Shown here: piece by piece, positions 1 to 6,531 of the stretch
Layout: each line of letters begins with the position of its first letter
Position numbering within the stretch: the first letter of the stretch is position 1
Made by a program: the position numbers and the translations under genes
From: JBEVNR01 sp040507985
GTDB lineage: Bacteria > Pseudomonadota > Alphaproteobacteria > Rickettsiales > UBA6187
Assembly (NCBI GenBank): GCA_040507985.1
Contig: JBEVNR010000052.1
Span: 1 to 14,479, forward strand
Length of the DNA stretch: 14,479 nt
Direction: 5' to 3'
The notes under the pieces: generated by a model
Databases searched by the model: none
Seen by the model: only the letters and a program-made list of their open reading frames with translations
What the model was told of the DNA's origin: nothing

Positions 1-1
1 C

Positions 2-20
2 CGCCATTTCCTTGCGAGGC
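2..20 (+). repeat. Fragment of a dispersed repeat (copy A, truncated)
   Basis: The 11-mer CGCCATTTCCT at 2-12, followed by TGCGAGG, recurs at 614-634 as CGCCATTTCCT, an extra CC, then TGCGCGG. Only a short stretch is shared. The longer copy runs on into CGGGAATGACGA, which resembles the palindromic GTCATTCCCGCG-type intergenic repeats common in proteobacteria. Membership of a repeat family is inferred from two copies only. Confidence 0.3.
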
Positions 21-119
21 TTCGACGCAAAACAAAATGCTACAGCAAATGCAAAAAAATGCTCGAATATTCCGTTAAGCTCCTTATGGCCAAAAGAAAC
101 GGTACGTTAGCTATATTAG

Positions 120-233
120 GTTAGCAATGCCAAAATAAAGGGCAGGGAGAGACTCGCTGAGATAAAAGATGAAGTAGATCTTATTGATTTATACGCTAAG
201 GCCCATGGCAAGATTACCATACGCCACGATTAG
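120..233 (+). pseudogene. Possible coding remnant without a start codon
   Basis: An open stretch of 37 codons lies between TAG at 117-119 and TAG at 231-233, with no ATG, GTG or TTG start. The translation contains EIKDEVDLIDLYAKAHGKI, which looks protein-like (amphipathic and charged) rather than random. The same frame is also open at 3-107, 234-347 and 405-680, broken by stops at 108, 117, 231, 348, 369 and 402, so all these pieces could come from one decayed gene. I do not recognise the family. This is weak evidence: such runs can arise by chance. Confidence 0.25.
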
Positions 234-241
234 GTGATTGC

Positions 242-266
242 AAAACGTTGCGGTTCGTTTTTTTTT
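242..266 (+). terminator. Weak intrinsic terminator-like hairpin
   Basis: AAAACG (242-247) pairs with CGTTTT (256-261) around an 8-nt loop, and the right arm lies in a run of nine T residues (258-266). It sits just past the coding remnant that ends at 233, where a terminator would be expected. The stem is only 6 bp and mostly A-T, so it may not function. Confidence 0.3.
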
Positions 267-297
267 GATATGCAACGCCTAGGCTGTGTGTACTTTT

Positions 298-420
298 TAA
301 AACGAGACGATTTTCAGGGATTTTTTAGCGAAAATTCGATATGTTTTTGAAGGAATAGCGAGCTATTTTAAAAAAATATCGAATTTTGCAGCAAAAGAGA
401 CTAAAAATCCGGTCGTTTTA
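298..420. repeat. Long imperfect inverted repeat (about 123 bp hairpin)
   Basis: Several nested pairs of arms share one centre. The outer pair is TAAAACGA (298-305) with TCGTTTTA (413-420). The middle pair is AAAATTCGATAT (331-342) with ATATCGAATTTT (376-387), 12 bp without mismatch. The apex is AATAGC (354-359), GA, GCTATT (362-367). The sequence between arms pairs imperfectly. The whole could fold as one long stem in DNA or RNA. It resembles a miniature inverted-repeat or palindromic interspersed element more than a terminator, because no T tract follows. Copies elsewhere cannot be tested here. Confidence 0.6.
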
Positions 421-526
421 GCTACGCCGGCCTGTGGCTCGAAAATGCGCACAGGCTAAAAGCCCTCTTCGAACGCGCACAAATCACGCCCCTGGGGCGT
501 TATGCCAAATCCGCCGGGGAAGGCAG

Positions 527-543
527 GGCAAAGACGCCAATCG
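527..543 (-). repeat. Inverted, diverged copy of the GGCAAAGACGGCAAT box
   Basis: Read on the minus strand this is CGATTGGCGTCTTTGCC. It differs by one base from CGATTGCCGTCTTTGCC upstream of the peroxiredoxin gene (8753-8769) and is inverted relative to the copy at 705-718. A single match of this length could be chance, so it is listed with low confidence. Confidence 0.3.
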
Positions 544-613
544 GTATTTATAAATTTAAAAAGCAACAAACAACGTTAATTCTATCGTTTAGTGTAATAA
601 GCGCCGGAAAACT

Positions 614-641
614 CGCCATTTCCTCCTGCGCGGGAATGACG
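614..641 (+). repeat. Dispersed repeat fragment (copy B)
   Basis: CGCCATTTCCT at 614-624 repeats the start of the window (2-12). It continues as CCTGCGCGGGAATGACGA, which resembles one half of the palindromic GTCATTCCCGCG-type repeats found between genes in many proteobacteria. The second half of such a palindrome is not visible here. Confidence 0.35.
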
Positions 642-682
642 AACATAATTCCATATGTATCAGTAATAGGCTACTTTTATTG

Positions 683-718
683 AAGAATAAAATTCTTGGT
701 AAGAATTGCCGTCTTTGC
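683..718 (+). repeat. Conserved box with hairpin, copy upstream of the 801 gene
   Basis: AAGAAT occurs in alternating orientation at 683, 692 and 701, exactly 9 bp apart. AATTCTT (691-697), GGT, AAGAATT (701-707) is a perfect 7-bp stem. It is followed by ATTGCCGTCTTTGC (705-718). The segment from TTGGTAA to GTCTTTGC matches a segment at 8746-8768 upstream of the peroxiredoxin gene at 21 of 23 positions. It lies just before the promoter at 742-770, so it could be an operator or the end of a repeat element. Confidence 0.5.
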
Positions 719-741
719 GCTGGTTGGGTAGTTAAGATAAA

Positions 742-770
742 TTGACATACTTTGTGTATTGTATTACATT
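742..770 (+). promoter_or_regulatory. Sigma-70-like promoter for the 801 gene
   Basis: A perfect -35 hexamer TTGACA (742-747) and a -10 hexamer TACATT (765-770) are separated by 17 bp. Transcription would start near 777, about 24 nt before the ATG at 801. No Shine-Dalgarno sequence is visible in this leader. Confidence 0.6.
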
Positions 771-800
771 ATTAAATAATATTACTTGTTTTTTGTTGCG

Positions 801-1850
801 ATGGCTTTCACGTTTACGTCTCGTCATCCACTGGACCCTTTGCCTTGGTACTCAGCGGTCACCTTTACTCCGACCTCGGTCTTCACTGCGCCGCATTTGT
901 TGATTACGCCGCAAACTGAAAACGCAAATGGAAGCGATTCCAAAAAGTTGTGGGCATTACAACGCCAAGAAAGCCTCCTTACTAATGGCTCGTTAAGGCT
1001 TAAAAGTACTTCTTCGGGCGTGGTCCTTAACGGAACGGAAGCATGCTCTACCGTCGTATTCGTCGAACGCAATTCTCAGCACCCGTCTTTCTTCGGCTTG
1101 TGTCAATTATGGGTTGAGTATTCTTCCTCGTCGACGCGCTGGCTTAATCAATCCGGTGTGCGGGAGGCAAAAATAGAGACGTTCTTCTTGCGAACGCCGT
1201 ATCTCAATCGACTGGGCACGGCCTATCTCGTCTTTCAATTTCGTCAAACAAAGACCGACGATCCGCTTTCCTTACACGACTCACGCTCTGCGGCCCTGTC
1301 GGTGGCAAACGCATTTCTATCTCAGTTGCGTGTAAATCAGGATCAAATTTTGCGAACGTTTACGCATTGCACGAATGAAAATGCCGCGACGTTGAACGCC
1401 GATGGTATTTGGTCTATCATTCATCTTTTGGTAGAAACAGCTAGAATATCAAGAAAACGTCTCTTGAAAAATTGCCATTCCCTTAGAAGCGAAAGAAGTG
1501 ATTGTCAAAATAATCTCGATATCGCTAAAAGTAAAATCGCAACGCAGACAGCTACCATCGTCGCTCTAGAAGAGGAACTAGCCAAGCAAAAAGCTATCAT
1601 CGCCGCTCTAAAACTGAAGACGGCCAAGTATGAAAAAGGCATGCCTTCCGATTCCTTGCCTTCTCCGCCCTCAAGCCTATTTTTCTCAGGCAAGAAGCGT
1701 TCGCTGAATAATGAGGAGGAGGATGAAGAAAAGCCTTCTTCAAACAAGCGTTTGCGACAACAACAAGATGAGAAAACACCTCCCCTCAGCGAAGAGGAGG
1801 AAGAATATTTATCCAGCGACGACGAAAAAGAAGGCGGAATTAAGGTTTAA
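801..1850 (+). CDS. Unrecognised coiled-coil protein with acidic tail and NLS-like basic clusters
   Basis: A 349-aa protein when started at ATG 801; a TTG at 786 would add five residues. I prefer ATG 801, although neither start has a clear ribosome binding site. No signal peptide or membrane segment is seen. Residues 1-210 show no motif I recognise. About 215-280 is a probable coiled coil (ATIVALEEELAKQKAIIAAL). From 281 the chain is low-complexity: proline- and serine-rich, then strongly acidic (NNEEEDEE, SEEEEEYLSSDDEKE). Two basic clusters, KKR at 298-300 and KRLR at 316-319, lie 15 residues apart, like a bipartite nuclear localisation signal but with a longer linker than the classical 10-12. 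The gene is visibly more AT-rich than the genes from 2152 on, suggesting recent acquisition or relaxed selection. It stands alone behind its own promoter. A secreted host-directed protein is an inference only; a phage or mobile-element protein is also possible. Confidence 0.7.
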   Translation: MAFTFTSRHPLDPLPWYSAVTFTPTSVFTAPHLLITPQTENANGSDSKKLWALQRQESLLTNGSLRLKSTSSGVVLNGTEACSTVVFVERNSQHPSFFGLCQLWVEYSSSSTRWLNQSGVREAKIETFFLRTPYLNRLGTAYLVFQFRQTKTDDPLSLHDSRSAALSVANAFLSQLRVNQDQILRTFTHCTNENAATLNADGIWSIIHLLVETARISRKRLLKNCHSLRSERSDCQNNLDIAKSKIATQTATIVALEEELAKQKAIIAALKLKTAKYEKGMPSDSLPSPPSSLFFSGKKRSLNNEEEDEEKPSSNKRLRQQQDEKTPPLSEEEEEYLSSDDEKEGGIKV

Positions 1851-2085
1851 TGATCCCGGTGATCACAACCTGGAGGAGAAATAATTCCGCTACCGTATAA
1901 TCGTCCGTCCGGCACGGCGCGACAATGCTTATGATTACGTCAGGAACGTAAAACGGCCCGACATTCCGGCGCAGGGCGCCTCCTCTAAATATAAACCATA
2001 GCTCGACGCAGCGCGGCGACTTTTTAAAAAAAAGAATCTAAAAAATTGTCGCTCCGTTTTTCTTCGCATAAAAATCAACCAATAA
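1851..2085. other. Intergenic region with small hairpins
   Basis: No gene is seen between the stop at 1850 and the kinase promoter. TTACGT (1935-1940), a 5-nt loop, ACGTAA (1946-1951) is a perfect 6-bp hairpin. TGATC, CCGGT, GATCA just after the stop codon is a weak 5-bp hairpin with no T run. A good Shine-Dalgarno-like TGGAGGAG at 1871-1878 is followed by no start codon at a usable distance. Confidence 0.45.
2014..2063 (+). terminator. Terminator-like inverted repeat before the kinase gene
   Basis: CGGCGAC with its flanking T run (2014-2025) can pair imperfectly with an A run plus GTCGCTCCG (2041-2056), followed by a T-rich tract to about 2063. It could end transcription from the 801 gene about 160 nt past its stop codon. 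The stem has mismatches, so this is tentative. Confidence 0.3.
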
Positions 2086-2114
2086 TTGAACGATTAATCG
2101 TTTCATGCTATCTT
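2086..2114 (+). promoter_or_regulatory. Promoter of the kinase operon with a 14-bp palindrome in its spacer
   Basis: TTGAAC (2086-2091) and TATCTT (2109-2114) are 17 bp apart, giving a start near 2121 and a leader of about 30 nt. The perfect palindrome AACGATTAATCGTT (2089-2102) overlaps the -35 hexamer and the spacer, a typical position for a repressor operator. Which protein binds is unknown. Confidence 0.5.
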
Positions 2115-2151
2115 ATGCCATATCCCTTACGCAGCAGCGGCGCCCTAAGAT

Positions 2152-4836
2152 ATGCTCGATCGTTTTTTTATTGCCTCGATTCCGCCGAACGCCGAAACGG
2201 GCGTCTATGACTATCGCATCGTGCTGCTTTCCTACCTTATCGCGTCGCTGGCGTCGTACGCGGCGTTTGTCTTGACGTTTCGTCTTAAAAACGCCGAAAA
2301 ACCTGCTTACGCACGTTTATGGCAATCGACCGGCGCGCTGGTGTTTGGGGGAGGGATATGGTCGATGCATTTTATCGGCATGCTGGCCTTTACCATGCAT
2401 ATGCACATGGAATACGACCCCACGCTTACCGCGTTTTCCCTGTTGACGGCGGTGGGGGTTGCGTTTCTGGCGTTGGCGCTGGTGAAGCGGCCCGCGCTTC
2501 GCGCCCGGGATATCGCGAGCGCGTCGCTATTGTTGGGCGCGGGCATATGCGCCATGCATTATATCGGCATGGCTGCGATGGTGATGGACGCGAACATACG
2601 CTATTTGCCCGTTCCCTTCGCCGCCTCGGTCGGCGTCGCCGTGGGGGCGTCGGCGGCGGCGTTGTGGCTGCTCTTTACCCTTACCCGCACGAAGCACCGA
2701 CTGCGCGGCGTAATGATTGGGGGAAGCGCGCTCGTCATGGGCGCCGCCATATGCGGCATGCATTATACGGGCATGGCGGCGACGGTGTTCGTTCCGTGGG
2801 AGCGCTGCCGGTTCGACGCGGCGGGAAATTTTAACGGCATCGCCGTCGCCGTGGGGGCCGTCTCGGCGTTTATTCTTATATCGGTGATATTCGTCGAAAA
2901 TATTATCATACGCTTTCAACAGGCGGAGATGGACCAACGCATATTCTCCAGCCTATTGCTTATTTTAAGCACCTTATTTCTGCTGGTCATCAGTTCGTTC
3001 GCCTATGTGGAATGGATATACGGCGACCAGCGCGGCAACGTGACGTCGATTAACGTCTCGGGGTTGCAACGCGCCTTTATGTGGCGCTATTTTCGCGACG
3101 CCGGAGACGTAATGCGCGCTCGCCGCGATAGTAAAGAGGAAGAGGCGACGCGATACTCGCGTCGCATGGCGGACGCAAGGTCATATATCGACGCGAATTT
3201 TGGCAGCCTGAGGCAGGGAGGCGCGGCGGTGACGAGCGTTGACGGAAAAATGCGGGATTTTATCGATGCGAGCCACTATCCGCCCATGCTGCAAAATTTA
3301 GATCTTGCCATTGAGGCATGGAAAAATCTGCGCGTCCGAACGGAAAAAGCGCTGGCGGCGCACGAAAGCGACGCCACGGAGGAAGAGGCGTTATACGACG
3401 CCGCGAAGCAGGCGGTGGAAGCGGAAGATGCCGTGGCGCGCGCGCTTATCGAGAACCAGGTCAACGAGGCGGCGAACGTCAAAAAAACGCAAGTCGCGAT
3501 CATGGCTCTGAATATTTTGTGCTTTGCCGGAGCCATATATTACGTGAAGTATTTCGTGGCCAAACCCATTCGCGCCATTATCGTCAAACGAAAGGAATTG
3601 GAAACGGAGTTGTTGGCGCACCAGGATAACTTGCGACGCCTCGTACAGGAAAAAAACAAGGAAGCGAAAAGTCGGCAGGCGTTTTTGGATACGATCATCG
3701 AAAACATGCCGCTCGCGCTCTTCGCCAAATCCGTTCAAGACAATTATCGCTGGGTGTTGTGGAACCATAAGGCGGAAGAGCTGTTTCAGTTACAAGCGGC
3801 GGACGTGATAGGAAAAACGGACTACGACAATTTTTCCAAGGAAGAGGCCGACTTCTTTCGCAAAACCGACGAGCGCGTGATGGCCTCGCGCGAGGTGGTG
3901 GACATTCCCGCCGAAAACGTCACCACCAAGCGCGGCACGTGGATCGCCCATACGATTAAAGTGCCGATCTACGACGCCGACGGCAATCCCGACATATTGC
4001 TGGGGTTATTGGACGACATTACGGAGGCGAAGGAGAAGGAAAATCAATTGGTGCAATATTCCCTGCAACTGGAAGCGCAACAGATGGAGTTAAAGCTCGC
4101 CAAGGAAGACGCGGAGCGCGCCAATCGGCTGAAATCGGAATTTTTGGCCAATATGAGCCACGAACTGAGAACGCCCATGCATTCGATCATCACCTTCTCG
4201 CGGCAAGGCATCGAACGCAAACATAAATGGGACGCGGAGCGGCAAGCGGAAAACCTGTCGCTCATCAAGGAGAGCGGCGAACGGTTGCTGACGCTGCTGA
4301 ACGATTTGCTGGATTTATCCAAGCTAGAGGCCGGCGCCGTCGAATATTACATGAAGCCGTGCGACTTAGGGGCGCTGGCGGATTCGTGCGTCAAATATAT
4401 TTCCGCATTAAGCAACGAAAAGAAGATTGCCGTCGAGACGCGGATGGAGGAAAATTTGCCGATCATAGAGGCCGATCACGGAAAAATTACGCAAGTGCTG
4501 GTGAACTTATTGTCTAATGCGGTGAAATTTTCTCCCGTTGAAAAACGCATCTCCATTGCGTGCGAGCGCGACGGAAAAAACGTGCTGTTGTCGGTGAGCG
4601 ACGAGGGCGTCGGCATTCCCGAAAACGAACTGGCGTCGGTGTTCGACAAATTCGTGCAAAGCAGCAAGACGAAATCCGGCAGCGGCGGCACCGGTCTCGG
4701 CCTTAGCATTTGCCGTCAAATCGCGCTCGACCATCACGGCGAAATTTGGGCGGAAAACAATGCCTACGGCGGCGCGTCTTTCTTGCTGCGCCTGCCTATT
4801 TCCCAACAAGGAGCCAAGGAGAGACACGATGCCTGA
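2152..4836 (+). CDS. MHYT-domain PAS sensor histidine kinase
   Basis: An 894-aa membrane sensor kinase. Residues 20-250 form an MHYT domain with its three characteristic motifs, MHFIGM (72-77), MHYIGM (135-140) and MHYTGM (203-208), each in a hydrophobic helix. MHYT domains are proposed to bind copper and sense O2, CO or NO. A second helix pair (about 264-285 and 447-466) brackets a helical, probably periplasmic region of about 160 residues. Then come a coiled linker, a PAS domain (about 507-625) and a HisKA domain with the phosphoacceptor in SHELRTP (His670). The ATPase domain follows, with N box NLLSNA (Asn789), G1 box DEGVGIP (817-823) and G2 box GTGLGLS (846-852). All key residues are present, so it should be active. 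The start fits because the first membrane helix begins within about 20 residues; the ribosome binding site is weak. The stop overlaps the next gene by 8 nt, so the two are surely co-translated and probably partners. Confidence 0.93.
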   Translation: MLDRFFIASIPPNAETGVYDYRIVLLSYLIASLASYAAFVLTFRLKNAEKPAYARLWQSTGALVFGGGIWSMHFIGMLAFTMHMHMEYDPTLTAFSLLTAVGVAFLALALVKRPALRARDIASASLLLGAGICAMHYIGMAAMVMDANIRYLPVPFAASVGVAVGASAAALWLLFTLTRTKHRLRGVMIGGSALVMGAAICGMHYTGMAATVFVPWERCRFDAAGNFNGIAVAVGAVSAFILISVIFVENIIIRFQQAEMDQRIFSSLLLILSTLFLLVISSFAYVEWIYGDQRGNVTSINVSGLQRAFMWRYFRDAGDVMRARRDSKEEEATRYSRRMADARSYIDANFGSLRQGGAAVTSVDGKMRDFIDASHYPPMLQNLDLAIEAWKNLRVRTEKALAAHESDATEEEALYDAAKQAVEAEDAVARALIENQVNEAANVKKTQVAIMALNILCFAGAIYYVKYFVAKPIRAIIVKRKELETELLAHQDNLRRLVQEKNKEAKSRQAFLDTIIENMPLALFAKSVQDNYRWVLWNHKAEELFQLQAADVIGKTDYDNFSKEEADFFRKTDERVMASREVVDIPAENVTTKRGTWIAHTIKVPIYDADGNPDILLGLLDDITEAKEKENQLVQYSLQLEAQQMELKLAKEDAERANRLKSEFLANMSHELRTPMHSIITFSRQGIERKHKWDAERQAENLSLIKESGERLLTLLNDLLDLSKLEAGAVEYYMKPCDLGALADSCVKYISALSNEKKIAVETRMEENLPIIEADHGKITQVLVNLLSNAVKFSPVEKRISIACERDGKNVLLSVSDEGVGIPENELASVFDKFVQSSKTKSGSGGTGLGLSICRQIALDHHGEIWAENNAYGGASFLLRLPISQQGAKERHDA
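4816..4823 (+). promoter_or_regulatory. Ribosome binding site that fixes the regulator start
   Basis: AAGGAGAG lies 5 nt before ATG 4829, inside the end of the kinase gene. This strong site, together with the REC domain beginning directly at TILIVDDE, argues for the 4829 start rather than the in-frame upstream start near 4760. Confidence 0.75.
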
Positions 4837-5722
4837 AAGACGCACGATACTTATCGTCGACGACGAGCCGAACAATGTGCGGGCGCTGCGAATCGATCTG
4901 GAAGACATCAATTACGATATCGTCGCCGCGTCCGACGGCGTCAAGGGATGGGAGGCGCTTCAGGCGCACAAAAGCAACGTCGCGGTGATTTTGCTCGATC
5001 GCATGATGCCGAACATGAACGGCATGCAATTTATGGCGAAACTTAAGGCCGCTCCGGACGTCTGCCACATTCCCGTCATCATGCAGACCGCCGCCGCCGA
5101 AAAAGAACAGGTGGTGGAGGGCATTCAGGCCGGCGTGTATTATTATTTGACGAAGCCTTACGACAAGCAGGTGATGCTTTCCATTCTTTCCGCCGCCGTC
5201 CGCGATTACGGACATTTGAGCCGACTGCGCGAGGAGATGAAGCAATTCGCCAGAAAGCTAAGCCTTGTCCGCACCAGTCTTTTCGAGGTGCGAACGCTGG
5301 AGGACGCGGAGTGCCTTCCCGGTTTTTTAGCGCAATTTTTCCCCGATCCCGACCGGGTGATATTTGGCTTGTCGGAGCTTATCCTTAATGCCCTGGAACA
5401 CGGCAACCTTGGCATAACCTACGAAGAAAAAACAGAGCTAAACAATAAAGGCGCGTGGACGGAGGAAATCTTGCGGCGCCGGAAACAACCGGAACACGCC
5501 GAAAAAATTGTCTTAATTTCATATGTTAAAAATAAGGAGCGCATCGAACTGCGCATTAAAGACGAGGGAGAAGGGTTCCGCTGGCAGGAATACATGGAAA
5601 TTTCTCCCGAACGCGCCACCGACAACCACGGCAGGGGCATCGCCATGTCGAAAATGATGAGTTTCGACGGATTGGAATATGTGGGTTGCGGCAATGAAGT
5701 CGTGTGTACGGTAAATTTATAA
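4829..5722 (+). CDS. Response regulator with RsbW-like ATPase output domain
   Basis: A 297-aa protein with two domains. Residues 5-125 are a receiver with the acidic pair Asp11/Asp12, phosphoacceptor Asp57 (ILLDRMMP), Thr87 and Lys109 (LTKPYD), all intact. After a helical linker, residues about 160-297 form a HATPase_c_2 (RsbW/SpoIIAB-like) domain with N box SELILNALEHGN (Glu183, Asn187), G1 DEGEGF (245-250) and G2 HGRGIAMSK (267-275). There is no HisKA domain, so it is not a histidine kinase, and no DNA-binding or PP2C domain. Such ATPase domains in anti-sigma factors act as protein serine kinases or bind partner proteins, so output is probably phosphorylation-controlled protein binding or kinase activity. 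The start overlaps the kinase gene, which is the likely phosphodonor. The stop overlaps the convergent lgt stop by a few bases, with no terminator visible. The target protein is not in the window. Confidence 0.9.
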   Translation: MPERRTILIVDDEPNNVRALRIDLEDINYDIVAASDGVKGWEALQAHKSNVAVILLDRMMPNMNGMQFMAKLKAAPDVCHIPVIMQTAAAEKEQVVEGIQAGVYYYLTKPYDKQVMLSILSAAVRDYGHLSRLREEMKQFARKLSLVRTSLFEVRTLEDAECLPGFLAQFFPDPDRVIFGLSELILNALEHGNLGITYEEKTELNNKGAWTEEILRRRKQPEHAEKIVLISYVKNKERIELRIKDEGEGFRWQEYMEISPERATDNHGRGIAMSKMMSFDGLEYVGCGNEVVCTVNL

Positions 5723-6526
5723 CGCCGTCGCTTTTTTCTTGCACCCGACATAGAGCAGCGCGACGCCTACCAGCGCCATGGGGAAGGAGAGCGTTTGCCC
5801 CATCGTTATGCTTCCCCATAAAAATCCGATTTGCTCGTCCGGTTCGCGAAAACGTTCCAGAAACGTCCGCGCGGCGGCGTAGCCCAACAGAAACATGCCG
5901 ATCAACGCCCGTCCGTCGACGTATCCCCGCGTTTTTTTAAGCGCGAACGCCAGCGCCCATAAGACGATCCCGAGCGCGATTCCCTCCAGTCCGGCTTCAT
6001 AGAGCTGGCTGGGGTGGCGAGGGGCGTCGCCGGCGCCCGGAAAGACCATGCCGAACGGGGAGTCGGTAGGGCGGCCATATAATTCGCCGTTGATGAAATT
6101 GGCGACGCGACCGAAAAACAGGCCCGGAGGCGCGGCGAGCGCCGCCAAGCCGCCGAAGGCGAGCGCGTTCACCTTCCGCCGCCTGCAATATACCCATAAC
6201 GCAACGGCCAGCCCCATCATTCCTCCGTGAAACGACATGCCGCCATGCCATATTTTCAGGGCCTCCCATGGTTCGGACAGATAATATTGGGGGTTATAAA
6301 TGCACACGTAAGCCAATCTTCCGCCCAGGATAACGGCGGGAATGGCGTAATACAGCACGTCGTCGATCAATTCCGGGCGCGGCGGAATGAGGGAAAATTT
6401 TCGGTTGCCGAGTTTCATCGCCCATAACCCCGTTAAAAATCCGGCGATATAGGCGAGGGAATACCACCGGAGGGCAAAGGGGCCTATCTCAACAATGATC
6501 GGATCGATATGGGGATAGGTGAGCAT
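5717..6526 (-). CDS. lgt: Prolipoprotein diacylglyceryl transferase
   Basis: A 269-aa inner-membrane enzyme that transfers diacylglycerol from phosphatidylglycerol to the lipobox cysteine of prolipoproteins, the first step of lipoprotein maturation. Family hallmarks are HGGMSFHGG (94-102), the signature GRVANFINGELYGRPT (139-154, with the essential arginine and asparagine), RHPSQLYEA (170-178) and FLERFREPD (222-230). Length and the pattern of about seven membrane helices are normal. The start codon follows the dsbD-like stop by 5 nt, and GGAGG in the last codons of that gene serves as the ribosome binding site, so the two are one operon. Its 3' end converges on the response regulator with the stop codons interlocked. 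Confidence 0.96.
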   Translation of the reverse strand: MLTYPHIDPIIVEIGPFALRWYSLAYIAGFLTGLWAMKLGNRKFSLIPPRPELIDDVLYYAIPAVILGGRLAYVCIYNPQYYLSEPWEALKIWHGGMSFHGGMMGLAVALWVYCRRRKVNALAFGGLAALAAPPGLFFGRVANFINGELYGRPTDSPFGMVFPGAGDAPRHPSQLYEAGLEGIALGIVLWALAFALKKTRGYVDGRALIGMFLLGYAAARTFLERFREPDEQIGFLWGSITMGQTLSFPMALVGVALLYVGCKKKATAL

Positions 6527-6531
6527 CGCGC

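Larger units (their letters stand above)
405..683 (+). pseudogene. Unidentified gene fragment lacking a start
   Basis: After TAA at 402-404 this frame stays open for 92 codons to TGA at 681-683, but has no ATG, GTG or TTG near its left end; the first ATG is at 636. The early part reads as plausible protein (GLWLENAHRLKALFERAQ at 429-482, then GRYAKSAGEGRAKTPIG), with G/C-ending codons like the real genes nearby. The later part, from about 560, is AT-rich and less convincing. The left end lies inside the right arm of the 298-420 inverted repeat, so the fragment may be the 3' part of a gene interrupted by that element. I do not recognise the family. Confidence 0.3.

Noticed and set aside
3..110. 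Frame open to the left edge that could be the end of an upstream gene
   Set aside because: Two frames are open to the edge (to 78 and to 110), neither with recognisable protein sequence, so I cannot assign a real 3' end.
683..706. Heat-shock-element-like GAA/TTC alternation
   Set aside because: Spacings are 8 and 10 bp, not the 5-bp units of heat shock elements, and such elements are eukaryotic. I keep it only as a 9-bp-period inverted repeat.
1850..1900. Mini-frame overlapping the stop of the 801 gene, and a strong TGGAGGAG at 1871-1878
   Set aside because: The frame is 16 codons with the Shine-Dalgarno-like sequence inside it, and no start codon follows at a usable distance.
2319..2937. 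Long open frames in other frames and on the opposite strand of the kinase gene
   Set aside because: They are overlapped by the MHYT region with its clear motifs, have Arg/Gly-rich composition typical of shadow frames in GC-rich DNA, and match no family.
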